The position numbers and the translations under genes are program-made. Shown here one piece after another: positions 15,108 to 23,389 of a stretch of 41,565 bases of DNA. How positions within the stretch are numbered: position 1 is the stretch's first letter; each line of letters starts with the position of its first letter. Source of the DNA: Thermoplasmatales archaeon (GTDB taxonomy: Archaea > Thermoplasmatota > Thermoplasmata > Methanomassiliicoccales > Methanomethylophilaceae). The stretch is taken from contig JAAYNL010000021.1 in NCBI GenBank assembly GCA_012520845.1, forward strand, positions 1 through 41,565. The letters run 5' to 3'. The notes under the pieces are model-generated. The model was not told the origin of the DNA, made no database searches, and saw only the letters and a list, made by a program, of their open reading frames with translations.

Positions 15108-15883
15108 AACTCGTCGGGAGGAAGATACACGGCGGGAAGGCCGAGGGCGAGGCGATCGTGCTGGACGAGCCGTTCGGGTTCCTGGGCGGCGTGGAGCAGG
15201 CCACGGGCAGGCTCCTGACCCACAAGGAGGGGAACATCGCCGGAAAGGTGTTCGTGTTCCCCAGCGGCAAGGGGAGCACCGTCGGCTCCTTCGTCATGTA
15301 CGACCTGCACGTCAAGGGCAAGGGCCCCGCGGCGGTCGTGAACGAGACGGCGGAGACCATCGTCACCACCGGCGCGGTGATATCGTCCACGCCCATGGTC
15401 GACTCCATAGACGTATCCCTGATAAGGGACGGGGACCTCGTCAGGGTCGACGCCGACGCGGGCGCGGTCGAACTGCCAAACGTGAGGGAGATCCACGCCG
15501 TGTCGTCCGTCGTCGACGTGGGCGACGGTTTCATAATGCTCAAAAGACCCAGCGACGCGAAGTCCTACCCGGGCAGGTGGTCCCTCTGCGCCGGCAAGAT
15601 CGAGAGGGGCGAGCGTCCCGCCGACGCCGCGGTCCGCGAGATCAAGGAGGAACTCGACATCGACGTGGGCGAGCCCGCCTCGTCGCTGGAACCGATAATG
15701 GTCAGGGAGAAGGACAGGATCTGGGTGGTGTACCCGTTCCTGTTCGAGGCCCCCGGGGCCGTGCCGAAGCTGAACGGCGAGAACCGCGCCTGGAGGAAAT
15801 CCACGGTCGAAGATCTTGATCCCCGGGAGTTGGTGGAGAAGACGGCGGAGGCCGTAAGGGAACTCTACGCCCGCAAAGGCTGA
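15104..15883 (+). CDS. Phosphomevalonate dehydratase small subunit (DUF126) fused to a Nudix hydrolase domain
   Basis: 259 aa, about twice the usual small subunit. Residues 1-127 are the DUF126 swivel domain, with FPSGKGSTVGSFVMYDL carrying the candidate catalytic serine (about 58), and NETAETIVTTGAVISSTPMVD. Residues about 130-259 form a Nudix domain with box G164-x5-E170-x7-R178-E179-I-x-E182-E183-x-D185-I; only the penultimate Gly is replaced by Asp, and the metal-binding REIKEE core is intact. The frame is continuous with no stop between domains. The Nudix half may act on a phosphorylated isoprenoid intermediate or a nucleotide; its substrate is unknown. Small subunit call is firm; Nudix function is inferred. 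Confidence 0.9.
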   Translation: MKLVGRKIHGGKAEGEAIVLDEPFGFLGGVEQATGRLLTHKEGNIAGKVFVFPSGKGSTVGSFVMYDLHVKGKGPAAVVNETAETIVTTGAVISSTPMVDSIDVSLIRDGDLVRVDADAGAVELPNVREIHAVSSVVDVGDGFIMLKRPSDAKSYPGRWSLCAGKIERGERPADAAVREIKEELDIDVGEPASSLEPIMVREKDRIWVVYPFLFEAPGAVPKLNGENRAWRKSTVEDLDPRELVEKTAEAVRELYARKG

Positions 15884-16258
15884 TGAAACATCCCGGGCAC
15901 CGCATTCGGTGTTATGGCGGCGTACCAACGCTGGTTTTCACAGATTGTTTTAGGTCGACGGATCCTGTCACGAGATCCGTCGGAATGTATTATGGGTGCG
16001 GCGACTTCGAATGCAATGACATAATCGACGGAAAGATATCCATTGCCCGCGAGTGCTGATGGCCACCTAACGGCAACCGACCCGCGGGTCTTATCAGGAC
16101 ATGCATTCATAACTATCCCCCGTATTTAACGATACCTTCCATCCCTTTATCGGCGCCAATGTCCAATTTCACATCCGTTTCCCCGGTCGATGGGGGGCGG
16201 ACGGGTCATGCAAATTCCGCCGGCGGCACGTTTGGTTAAACGAAACGCACAACCGGAC
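15884..16258. other. Gene-poor stretch with one strong hairpin
   Basis: 375 nt between the convergent Nudix fusion and ileS genes. It holds a perfect 9-bp inverted repeat, CGACGGATC (15956-15964) and GATCCGTCG (15974-15982), around a 9-nt loop. A minus-strand frame (15865-16110) is open but lacks the GC-rich third positions of the surrounding genes and has no recognisable domain. I see no RNA gene of known class; it may contain a small RNA or a decayed gene. Confidence 0.4.
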
Positions 16259-19195
16259 TCACATCGCGGCCTTCGACACCCCGATGACGACCTCGCCGTC
16301 CATTATCTCCCACGACCTGACCTCGTCCCCGCCGGGGGAGTCGCAGAAGACAAGGTTCAACGCCCTGACTTCCCCGGAGATGTGCTCCACCCATTGGGCG
16401 CAGAGCTCGACGACCTCCCCCTCGGCGTCGATCTCGCAGTTGATGAAGTCCTCCACGTTCAGGGACATGTCCTTCCTCATCTGCTGTATCCTCCTGATGA
16501 TCTCCCTGGCGTAGCTTTCCGCCAGGATGTCGGGGGTGACCTCGAAGTCGATGAAGACGGCGCCGGATGCGTAATTGGTACCGACCAGGTCCTTCCTGGG
16601 GCTCGGCGCGGCGTCCACGTATTCGATGGACTTGACGTTGGCCTGCTGGGCGAGCACGCGGTCGAACGTCCTCACCTTCCCCCCCTCGGGGCCGACGACG
16701 TAAATGGCCTTAAGGGGCCACCTGAGCTTGCTGCCCATCTTCTGCCTCTCGGCGGCGACGATCTCCACTATCTCCTGCACCGCGGCCATGCTCTCCTCCA
16801 ACCCGACGTTTATCAGACCCGGGTCGTGGCCCGGCCAATCCTCCATGTGGATGCTTTCGAGGGTCCCGCCCATGTGCCCATAGACCTCCTCTGAGATGAA
16901 CGGGCAGAAGGGCGCCAAGGCGAGGGCGGCGTTCATTATGGCGTAATGCAGCGTGAAGTAGGAGGCGTTCTTGTCCGCCACAACGTCCCCGCCCTCGGCC
17001 CAGGTCCTGTCGCGGACGAGGCGGACGTACCACCTGGAGAGGTCCTCCAGGATGTAGTTTTCCAGGGACCTGCACGCCCTGTGCAGCTCCCTCGACTCGA
17101 GGGCGTTCTCCACGTCCCTCTTCATCGCTTCCGTCCTGGAAACCATCCACAGGTCCTCGTCGCGGAAATCGACGGACATGGATTCCATGGTGTGGGCGGA
17201 CGGGTCGTAGCCATCGATGTTCATGTAGGTGGAGGCGAAGTTGACCACGTTCCAGTAGGTGTTTAGGACCTTCCTGGCGTTCCTGGGCATTTCTTTTTGG
17301 AATGCGGTGTCCTCCCAAGGGGCGTTGGCCTTGAGCAGGCAGAACCTCATGGAGTCGGCGCCGACGTCCTTGGCCAGGTCCATGGGGTCGACCACGTTGC
17401 CCCTGGATTTGGACATCTTCTGGCCCTTGTTGTCGAGGATCCAGCCGTGCATCATGACCTCGTCGTAGGGGGCCCTGTCGAAGGATATCACGCCCGCCGC
17501 CAACTGAGAATAGAACCAGCCGCGGGTCTGGTCGTGGGCCTCCACGATGAACCGGGCGGGCCACCATCTCTCGAGCCCGTCCTTCCCGGACGGCCATCCG
17601 AGGCCGGCCCAGCCGGCGACGCCGGAGTCGAACCAAACGTCGAGGACGTCCCCGACCCTGATCATGGTGCCTCCGCACTCGCATCTGAACGTCACGCCGT
17701 CGATCCAGGGCCTGTGGGGATCCATGCCCTCGGTATAGCCGTCGCCATTGGACAACTCCTCGAAGCTGCCGACGACCCTGGTCTCGCCGCACCCGCATTC
17801 CCAGACGGGCAGGGGGATGCCCCAGTACCTCTGCCTGGTTATGCACCAGTCCCTGGCCCCCTCGACCCAGTTCCTTTCCCTGGACGAGCCGGCCCAGTCG
17901 GGCACCCACTTCACCCTGTCGATCTCATCGAGCATGCGGCCCTTGATGTCCGTGACCTTTACGAACCACTGGTCCGTGTTCCTGAATATTATCGGCGATT
18001 TGCAACGCCAGCAGTGGCCGTACCTGTGCCTCAGCCTGGCCGAGGAGAAGAGCAGGCCACGGGAATCCAGGTCCTCCAGTAGGGCCTCGTTGGACCCCCT
18101 CACCTTCTTACCCTCCATCATCGGGAACCCGTCGGTGAACCTACCGTCCTCGCCCACGGGGCAGAACGGTTCCAAGCCGTATTTCTTGCCGGTCTCGAAG
18201 TCGTCGGGACCGAAGCCCGGGGCGGTGTGCACCAACCCCGTGTTCCCTTCTTCGACGTAGTCCGCCAAGACGACTTTATGGAGCCACTGGGTCTTCTCCA
18301 GCCCAGGGACGGCGAAGGGTGGTTCGTATTCCATGCCCTCGAGGTCGGCACCGGTCATCCTATCGAGGATTTCCCACTTCTCGCACCCTCCGGCCTTGGC
18401 GACCTCGGCGAGAGCCGATTCCAACACGATGACCTTTTTCGCGCCGCCGGACGTCTCCATGGCCGCCAGGGCATAGGAGAACTCGGGGTGGGCTGCGACG
18501 GCCATGTTGGACGGAAGCGTCCATGGGGTCGTGGTCCAAATCAGCAGGGACCTGTCTCCGCCGACCACGGGGAACTCCACCATCACGGACGGGTCGTCCT
18601 CGTCCCAATACTCTATCTCGGCCTCAGCCAGCGCCGTCTCGCACCTGTGGCACCAGGTGAGCACCCTGTTGTCCCGGACCAGCAGGCCGTTCCTGTAGGC
18701 CTCGGAAAGGGTCCACCAGGCCGCCTCGATGAATTGCGGGTCGAGGGTCCTGTACGGATTGTTCCAGTCCATCCACACGCCCAGCCTCTTGAACTGCAGG
18801 GTCATGTCGTTCATGAGGCCCTTGGCGAAGGCGGAGCACGTCTCGACGAACCTGCCGATGCCGTATTCCTCGATTTGCTGCTTGGACCTCACGCCGATCT
18901 TCTTTTCGACCTGCACCTCGATGGGCAGGCCGTGCATGTCGAAACCGGGCTGGTCCCTCACGTTGCGGCCCCTCATCCTCCAGTAGCGGATGAGGACGTC
19001 CTTGATCGTCTTGTTGAGGGCGGTGCCCAGGTGCACCGAGCCGGTGGTGTAGGGCGGCCCGTCGAGGAAGTAGAAATCCTCCCCGTTTTCCCTGTGGGCG
19101 ACGGTCTTCTCGTAAATCCCGTTGGAGTCCCAGAATTCCAGGATCTCCTTCTCCATGATCGGTGCGTCGTAGTTCGGTCTGACCTGCTTTATCAT
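16259..19195 (-). CDS. ileS: Isoleucyl-tRNA synthetase
   Basis: 978 aa class I aminoacyl-tRNA synthetase. N-terminal GPPYTTGSVHLGTALNK carries the HIGH-type motif (HLGT, residues 55-58); KMSKS is at about 593-597 within DNKGQKMSKSRGNVVDP. WCHRCETALAEAEIEYWDE and CITRQRYWGIPLPVW identify IleRS rather than Val or Leu enzymes; editing domain lies between. A longer frame starts at GTG 19204, but GGGGAGGTG ends 6 nt before ATG 19195, so that ATG is chosen. A TATA box lies about 60 nt upstream, leaving a leader of roughly 35 nt. Confidence 0.95.
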   Translation of the reverse strand: MIKQVRPNYDAPIMEKEILEFWDSNGIYEKTVAHRENGEDFYFLDGPPYTTGSVHLGTALNKTIKDVLIRYWRMRGRNVRDQPGFDMHGLPIEVQVEKKIGVRSKQQIEEYGIGRFVETCSAFAKGLMNDMTLQFKRLGVWMDWNNPYRTLDPQFIEAAWWTLSEAYRNGLLVRDNRVLTWCHRCETALAEAEIEYWDEDDPSVMVEFPVVGGDRSLLIWTTTPWTLPSNMAVAAHPEFSYALAAMETSGGAKKVIVLESALAEVAKAGGCEKWEILDRMTGADLEGMEYEPPFAVPGLEKTQWLHKVVLADYVEEGNTGLVHTAPGFGPDDFETGKKYGLEPFCPVGEDGRFTDGFPMMEGKKVRGSNEALLEDLDSRGLLFSSARLRHRYGHCWRCKSPIIFRNTDQWFVKVTDIKGRMLDEIDRVKWVPDWAGSSRERNWVEGARDWCITRQRYWGIPLPVWECGCGETRVVGSFEELSNGDGYTEGMDPHRPWIDGVTFRCECGGTMIRVGDVLDVWFDSGVAGWAGLGWPSGKDGLERWWPARFIVEAHDQTRGWFYSQLAAGVISFDRAPYDEVMMHGWILDNKGQKMSKSRGNVVDPMDLAKDVGADSMRFCLLKANAPWEDTAFQKEMPRNARKVLNTYWNVVNFASTYMNIDGYDPSAHTMESMSVDFRDEDLWMVSRTEAMKRDVENALESRELHRACRSLENYILEDLSRWYVRLVRDRTWAEGGDVVADKNASYFTLHYAIMNAALALAPFCPFISEEVYGHMGGTLESIHMEDWPGHDPGLINVGLEESMAAVQEIVEIVAAERQKMGSKLRWPLKAIYVVGPEGGKVRTFDRVLAQQANVKSIEYVDAAPSPRKDLVGTNYASGAVFIDFEVTPDILAESYAREIIRRIQQMRKDMSLNVEDFINCEIDAEGEVVELCAQWVEHISGEVRALNLVFCDSPGGDEVRSWEIMDGEVVIGVSKAAM

Positions 19196-19209
19196 CGCGG
19201 CCACCTCCC
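19196..19209 (-). promoter_or_regulatory. Shine-Dalgarno site deciding the ileS start
   Basis: GGGGAGGTG followed by GCCGCG and ATG 19195 on the minus strand. The GTG inside this motif (19204) is in frame but is better read as part of the ribosome-binding site. Confidence 0.6.
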
Positions 19210-19254
19210 CGCAGGGCTTCTCATCCCCGTGCGGTTGGCCGGCCTATGTAAAGG

Positions 19255-19266
19255 CGATTTATAAAC
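19255..19266 (-). promoter_or_regulatory. TATA box for ileS
   Basis: GTTTATAAATCG on the minus strand, about 60 nt before ATG 19195. Confidence 0.5.
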
Positions 19267-19318
19267 GTTGGCGGTAAGACCTATTCTGTTTGGTAAAGAC
19301 GCGCGGTGCGGACCGGAA

Positions 19319-19594
19319 TCAGTCATACACTCTTTTACGACTGCCTATCTCAATGACGAATATCACCAGAACGTCATCGCGTATTTCTGAGAGAATCCTA
19401 AAATTCCCAAGGCGATATCTCCACGATCCTTTGAATTGTCCTGTCAGAGCCTTTCCAGTTCTACGCGGTTCTTCACAGTTATTGAGATTGTTATCAATCC
19501 ATTCATAAATACGTCGTGCATCCTTCGGATTCTTTTTCCCGAGTTTTTCCAGAAAAGACAATGCGCCTTCGCTGTACTCGACCTTATAAATCAA
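19319..19594 (-). CDS. RelE/ParE-type toxin
   Basis: 91 aa. RelE-superfamily fold: KVEYSEGALSFLEKLGKKNPKDARRI, then LTGQFKGSWRYRLGNFRILSEI with the R-Y-R-x-G-x-[FY]-R motif, and the C-terminal IGSRKRVYD. Members cleave ribosome-bound mRNA; specificity here is not shown. ATG 19594 overlaps the stop of the antitoxin gene by 4 bp, the usual antitoxin-first order. The pair is clearly more AT-rich than surrounding genes, a sign of lateral transfer. Confidence 0.87.
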   Translation of the reverse strand: MIYKVEYSEGALSFLEKLGKKNPKDARRIYEWIDNNLNNCEEPRRTGKALTGQFKGSWRYRLGNFRILSEIRDDVLVIFVIEIGSRKRVYD

Positions 19595-19812
19595 CGGAAT
19601 CCGAGCCTCCTGCCAACTTCTTCGTGCGAATACGTGACAGGATTTTCATCAAAATGCTGTTTGGCTCTTCTGAATGCCTCAACGTCAATCTCGTCTTCTA
19701 TGGCTTCGATAGTCAGTTTCCTGATGACCTCGGATTTCTTCATCTGATATAGTGTTGCGTACTCCTCAATCAACTCTTCTTCCTGAGGCGAGAATCTGAC
19801 GGAATAGACCAT
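19591..19812 (-). CDS. RelB-like antitoxin (ribbon-helix-helix, DUF6290-like)
   Basis: 73 aa. Begins MVYSVRFSPQEEELIEEYA, a short beta strand and helix typical of ribbon-helix-helix DNA-binding antitoxins, then KKSEVIRKLTIEAIEDEID and a C-terminal toxin-binding segment. It would repress its own promoter through the palindrome immediately upstream. First gene of the pair, overlapping relE. Confidence 0.83.
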   Translation of the reverse strand: MVYSVRFSPQEEELIEEYATLYQMKKSEVIRKLTIEAIEDEIDVEAFRRAKQHFDENPVTYSHEEVGRRLGFR

Positions 19813-19814
19813 GG

Positions 19815-19829
19815 AAATGTATTACATTT
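19815..19829 (-). promoter_or_regulatory. Palindromic operator of the toxin-antitoxin pair
   Basis: AAATGTA-T-TACATTT, a perfect 7-bp inverted repeat with a one-base centre, 3 nt before the antitoxin ATG (19812). It lies between the start codon and a TATA-like TTAAGTAT (about 19832-19840, minus strand), where a bound antitoxin would block initiation. Confidence 0.65.
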
Positions 19830-19926
19830 GTCATACTTAAGCGTTGGGAGGCATCTCGTTCTGTCAGGTAAAGTGGTTATGACCGCTATGATGGAATGCA
19901 TTATCGTAAATCGCGAAAAGGCAGCG

Positions 19927-20955
19927 TCAGAACCAGTCCGAGAGGGACCTCTGGCAGGATTTCGACCTGTTGGTCTTCCTGGCCTCCTCTATCCGCTTTA
20001 GGGCGGCCTCCACCCTGGCGGCGGAGAAGTCCCTCTCGGTGAGCATCCCGACGACGCCGTCGAAATCCAGGCCGCCGACGGATAGGTCGCTCCCCTCCAC
20101 GTATTCCCCGCGGAGGAATATGTCCCTGACCTCCTGGTATCCGGGTATCTCCCCACCGACGTGGGCGAGGGCGGACTCGATGTCGCCGTGCTTCCTGATA
20201 AGGTCCAAACCCCTTTTGGGGCCGATGCCCTTGATGCCCGGGTTGAAGTCCGTGCCCATGAGGATGGCAACGTCCACCAGCTGCTCCCTGGTGACGCCCA
20301 GGGTCCCGAACAGTTCGCCGCTCTCTATGATTTCGGTCCTGACGTCCCTGTATGCGTTCCTGCCCGGGATTTTACGACGCCCGGACGAGGTCAGGTTCCT
20401 CACGAGCCTCGGCGAACCGAAAAGGATGCTGTCGTAATCCTGGGAAGCGGCGGCGTGCACCTCGCCGACGGCGCACATGTGGGCGCTCTGCGCCTCGCCG
20501 TCCGAGGGGGCCATTACGATGGGCACCCCCATAAGACCCAGCAGCTCGATCGACGTGTCGCGGACCTCGTCGGTCATCCGGGAGCTTTGCTGGGCCTTGG
20601 TGAACGCCCTTTCCATGTCCCCGGCCTCCACGGCCTCCATCCATTCCTCCTCGGCCTTCTCCCTCCTGTCCCTGCGTTCCCTGAGGGTGTCGGCCTTCAT
20701 CACGTGGGGCTTGCCGTCGAACACGTACACTGGCTCTATGCCCGCCTCAATCAGGTTGGCGGTCCTGTACAGTATGCCGGAGAGGTGCGAGGTGACCCTC
20801 CCCTGTGAATCGGCGAGGGGATAGCCGTCCCGTTGCCGAATCGTTGAAAGGAACTGGTAGATGGCGTTGTAGGCGTCAACGGCCACCTTTTTGCCGCAAA
20901 GGTCCGACATCTCGATTTCAGTGGCCTCGACGACGGAGGAAAGGTTTACGCCCAT
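19927..20955 (-). CDS. fen: Flap endonuclease 1
   Basis: 342 aa. Structure-specific 5' flap nuclease for Okazaki fragment maturation and repair. N-terminal MGVNLSSVV, then VAVDAYNAIYQFL with a metal-binding Asp, internal APSDGEAQSAHM and ASQDYDSILFG acidic motifs, and MGTDFNPGIKGIGPKRG (helix-hairpin-helix). The C-terminus QRSLSDWF is a PCNA-interacting PIP box. A GTG three codons earlier (20964) overlaps the previous stop, but MGVNL is the conserved start. Third gene of an rpe-membrane protein-fen unit. Confidence 0.95.
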   Translation of the reverse strand: MGVNLSSVVEATEIEMSDLCGKKVAVDAYNAIYQFLSTIRQRDGYPLADSQGRVTSHLSGILYRTANLIEAGIEPVYVFDGKPHVMKADTLRERRDRREKAEEEWMEAVEAGDMERAFTKAQQSSRMTDEVRDTSIELLGLMGVPIVMAPSDGEAQSAHMCAVGEVHAAASQDYDSILFGSPRLVRNLTSSGRRKIPGRNAYRDVRTEIIESGELFGTLGVTREQLVDVAILMGTDFNPGIKGIGPKRGLDLIRKHGDIESALAHVGGEIPGYQEVRDIFLRGEYVEGSDLSVGGLDFDGVVGMLTERDFSAARVEAALKRIEEARKTNRSKSCQRSLSDWF

Positions 20956-20960
20956 ACCGG

Positions 20961-21140
20961 TCACTTGTCCGACACGTTCGGGGCGCCGAAGAACAGGGCG
21001 ACGAACATAAACGCCATCAAGGACAGGGCCACGCCGATCATCACGTCGAAATACGCGAGGGCGACGAAAAGACCCAGGAATATCCAGACAAGCACGAACG
21101 GGACCAGCGCCCTATCGAATTTCATTCCTTTCAGTTTCAT
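20961..21140 (-). CDS. Small two-helix membrane protein between rpe and fen
   Basis: About 59 aa: a short basic start (MKLKGMKFDRA) then two hydrophobic helices (LVPFVLVWIFLGLFVALAYF and VMIGVALSLMAFMFVALFFG). No family recognised. GAGAGGTGAGACGT precedes ATG 21140; GTG 21149, which would overlap the epimerase stop, is an alternative. Its position inside the operon suggests co-expression only. Confidence 0.6.
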   Translation of the reverse strand: MKLKGMKFDRALVPFVLVWIFLGLFVALAYFDVMIGVALSLMAFMFVALFFGAPNVSDK

Positions 21141-21145
21141 ACGTC

Positions 21146-21802
21146 TCACCTCTCACCGAAGGTTTTCCACAATGCTATCTCGGAGGCCATGTCCTCCAGT
21201 TTGAACAGGTAGCTGCCGGCGGCGAGAACGGTGGCGCCGGCCTCGGCGCACCTCCTTCCCGTCTCCCTGTTTATGCCGCCGTCCACGCATATCTCCAGAT
21301 TGTGCCCGGTTTCCCGGGCGTAATCGGATAGCCATTCGATCTTCGGCAACCCCTCTTCCCTGAATGCCTGGCCGCCGAAGCCGGGCTGCACGGTCATGAC
21401 CAGGACGGCGTCGCAGAGATCCAGAACCTTGGACACCTTAGATACGGGCGTTCCCGGGTTTAGGGAAATTCCGGCCTTCAGACCCAGATCCCTGATTTTG
21501 CGCAGGGTGCGTTTCAGGTTGCCCTTGGCCTCTACATGGACCGTGAGCATGTCCGCCCCGGCCTTGGCAAACTCGTCGACGTACCTTTCCGGGCGTTCGA
21601 TCATCAGGTGGACGTCGAAGAATATGTCGCTCAGGGGTCTGAGCGCCTCGACGACGAGGGGTCCGACGGTTATGTTGGGGACGAACATCCCGTCCATGAC
21701 GTCGATGTGGACCCAATCGGCCCCCGCCTTCTCTATGCGCAACAACTCTTCTCCAAGTCTGGAGAAATCCGCGGAAAGCATTGACGGGGATACCTTTGCC
21801 AC
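21146..21802 (-). CDS. rpe: Ribulose-phosphate 3-epimerase
   Basis: 218 aa TIM-barrel enzyme interconverting ribulose 5-phosphate and xylulose 5-phosphate. Signatures: VSPSMLSADFSRLGEEL, HIDVMDGMFVPNITVGP, DVHLMIERPERY, MTVQPGFGGQAF and VDGGINRETG, including the metal-binding His/Asp residues and phosphate-binding loop. No ATG is available; GTG 21802 lies about 27 nt from a TATA-like CCATTAAACG (minus strand, about 21824-21833), whereas TTG 21811 is the longer option. It heads the unit with the membrane protein and fen. No transaldolase or transketolase is near. Confidence 0.92.
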   Translation of the reverse strand: MAKVSPSMLSADFSRLGEELLRIEKAGADWVHIDVMDGMFVPNITVGPLVVEALRPLSDIFFDVHLMIERPERYVDEFAKAGADMLTVHVEAKGNLKRTLRKIRDLGLKAGISLNPGTPVSKVSKVLDLCDAVLVMTVQPGFGGQAFREEGLPKIEWLSDYARETGHNLEICVDGGINRETGRRCAEAGATVLAAGSYLFKLEDMASEIALWKTFGER

Positions 21803-21890
21803 ACCCCCCAATACGTCGGAACACGTTTAATGGTTTCACAGGTTTGGCTGGGGAGGCGGTTTTCAAGGGTTATGGCGGGTTGGGCGCAAT

Positions 21891-21940
21891 CAATGTTCAA
21901 TTATTTATTTTATTATTTGACTAATTAATTTATTAATTAC
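21891..21940. other. AT-rich intergenic island before ogt
   Basis: About 50 nt of almost pure A/T (TTATTTATTTTATTATTTG and TAATTAATTTATTAATTA) in an otherwise GC-rich region between divergent rpe and ogt. It contains several possible TATA boxes, the last about 30-40 nt before ogt ATG 21972. Confidence 0.5.
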
Positions 21941-21971
21941 CGACCGTTGCGCCCATGCGGGCTTTGGCGCG

Positions 21972-22502
21972 ATGGCGCGACGCATCGGTTATATCCCGCC
22001 GGACGCTTCGCCGAACGTGGTCGGTGGTAAAACGCTTCACGATGCTGAGTACGTTGCCGAGATGCCCAACGGTTTCGGTGCAGTGAGGATACGATTCCGG
22101 GGAAACGCGGTGACGGGGATAACCTTCGGCGGCAAACCATCCCCCGGGGAGCCGCCGGAGGAGATAGCTCACGCCGTCGGGCAACTCCGGGATTATTTCG
22201 ATGGCTGGTTGACCTCGTTCGACGTCGAAACCATTATGCCCGGGGGTTTTGCGGGCGATGTCATGGCGACGGTCTCCCGCATACCCTACGGGGAAACCGA
22301 ATCGTATTCCGGGTTGGCCGCGGCGCTTGGAAGGCCGGGGGCAGCGAGGGCGGTCGGCAACGCCTGCGCCCGCAACCCCGTGCCGGTAATCGTGCCGTGC
22401 CACAGGGTGGTGCGGTCGGACGGCTCCGTCGGCGGGTTCGCCGCCGGCGTCGGAATGAAGGAAAGGCTGCTGGCCCTGGAAAAGGGAATCAGCCTGCGTT
22501 GA
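21972..22502 (+). CDS. ogt: Methylated-DNA--protein-cysteine methyltransferase
   Basis: 176 aa. Suicide repair protein that takes the alkyl group from O6-alkylguanine onto its own cysteine. The active-site motif is VPVIVPCHRVV with Cys143; ARAVGNACARNPVP and GGFAAGVGMKERLLALE are the expected flanking motifs, and SRIPYGETESYSGLA is the DNA-binding helix-turn-helix region. Start ATG 21972; a shorter start (ATG 22062) would trim the divergent N-terminal domain. Its last 14 bases overlap the convergent DUF1638 gene. Confidence 0.92.
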   Translation: MARRIGYIPPDASPNVVGGKTLHDAEYVAEMPNGFGAVRIRFRGNAVTGITFGGKPSPGEPPEEIAHAVGQLRDYFDGWLTSFDVETIMPGGFAGDVMATVSRIPYGETESYSGLAAALGRPGAARAVGNACARNPVPVIVPCHRVVRSDGSVGGFAAGVGMKERLLALEKGISLR

Positions 22503-23307
22503 GGAAACCCTTCGCCTCGGCGTAGGTGCGGTCTGCCACGACGGGGGTCACCCAGTCGCCTTCCAGGTAAAGCAGCTCCAGGTTGTACTTCTCGCAGAAC
22601 TCCTCGGCCTTGGCCTGGAACAGGTCCTGGTCGCCCAACCCCGTCTGTATTTTGAGGGCGTGCCTGTAGTCGGCCATCTCCAGGATCATCCTGAGCATCT
22701 CCTCCCTGTCCCTGCCGCTGCCCTCTATGCCGCGGGTCAGTTCCATGGCGTTGAGAAACTCGTCGAAGTTGCAGGCGACGCATGGGGTTAGGTACATCAC
22801 CCCGGGGTATTCCTTGAGCAGCCGCAGGTAGTTGTCGGTGCCGCCCACGGGCACGGCGATGCAGTCGTCGCAGACCTTGCCCTCCGCGTCTTTCAGGATG
22901 GTGATGGGGACGGAAAGGTTCTCGGAGCCCCATTCCTCGATACCCTCGAGGCCCTTGCCGCACAGCCCGTAATACAGCATCACGGCGTCGACACGGTGCT
23001 GGAACCCCAGGAGGCGTTCCTTGATGGCGGAGCCCAGGTCCTCCGGCTCCTGGTGGAGCCCCATGTCCATCATGTAGATGACCACGTTGTAGGCGCCCTC
23101 GGGGAGGGGGGCGCCCGCATCAATGAATGCGGACTCGTCCAGCGATTCGAAGGGTATACCCGCCTCCGAGAGTTTGCGCTTGGCGCTGCCGCAGTACTCG
23201 TTCTCAAGCACGAAGACGTTTTTTTCTTCGGCGTCGGTGGAGAGGTTGTACACCATCTCGTCCTCGAGTATCGGGCACGCCACCATGCCCAGGGTTCCGT
23301 TCGCCAT
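22489..23307 (-). CDS. DUF1638 family protein
   Basis: 272 aa. Begins GTLGMVACPILEDEMVYNL, with VLENEYCGSAKRKLSEAGI, VDAVMLYYGLCGKGLEGI and VPVGGTDNYLRLLKEYPGVMYLTPC, the layout I associate with DUF1638. Family members often sit near methylamine/methanol methyltransferase and corrinoid genes in methanogens and acetogens, but their biochemistry is not settled; conserved Cys residues suggest metal or cofactor handling. A TATA-like AGATATACC (minus strand, about 23328-23336) is 25 nt before ATG 23307. Here it stands alone, without methyltransferase neighbours. Confidence 0.7.
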   Translation of the reverse strand: MANGTLGMVACPILEDEMVYNLSTDAEEKNVFVLENEYCGSAKRKLSEAGIPFESLDESAFIDAGAPLPEGAYNVVIYMMDMGLHQEPEDLGSAIKERLLGFQHRVDAVMLYYGLCGKGLEGIEEWGSENLSVPITILKDAEGKVCDDCIAVPVGGTDNYLRLLKEYPGVMYLTPCVACNFDEFLNAMELTRGIEGSGRDREEMLRMILEMADYRHALKIQTGLGDQDLFQAKAEEFCEKYNLELLYLEGDWVTPVVADRTYAEAKGFLNAG

Positions 23308-23357
23308 GGTACGTCATCTGCCCGAGGGTATATCTATTTGGCAGTCGCGGACGGACA

Positions 23358-23370
23358 CATTATTAAGCCA
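23358..23370 (+). promoter_or_regulatory. TATA-like box for the zinc protein and rnz
   Basis: CATTATTAAG core, centred about 27 nt before ATG 23390; predicts a leaderless transcript covering both genes. Confidence 0.4.
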
Positions 23371-23389
23371 TCCGTCGAATTGGGGGGGC

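Noticed and set aside
15865-16110. Minus-strand 81-codon frame
   Set aside because: It has no family match, poor third-position GC compared with real genes here, and overlaps the end of the Nudix fusion gene.
16190-16894. Plus-strand frame opposite the end of ileS
   Set aside because: It is an antisense shadow of ileS without domain content.
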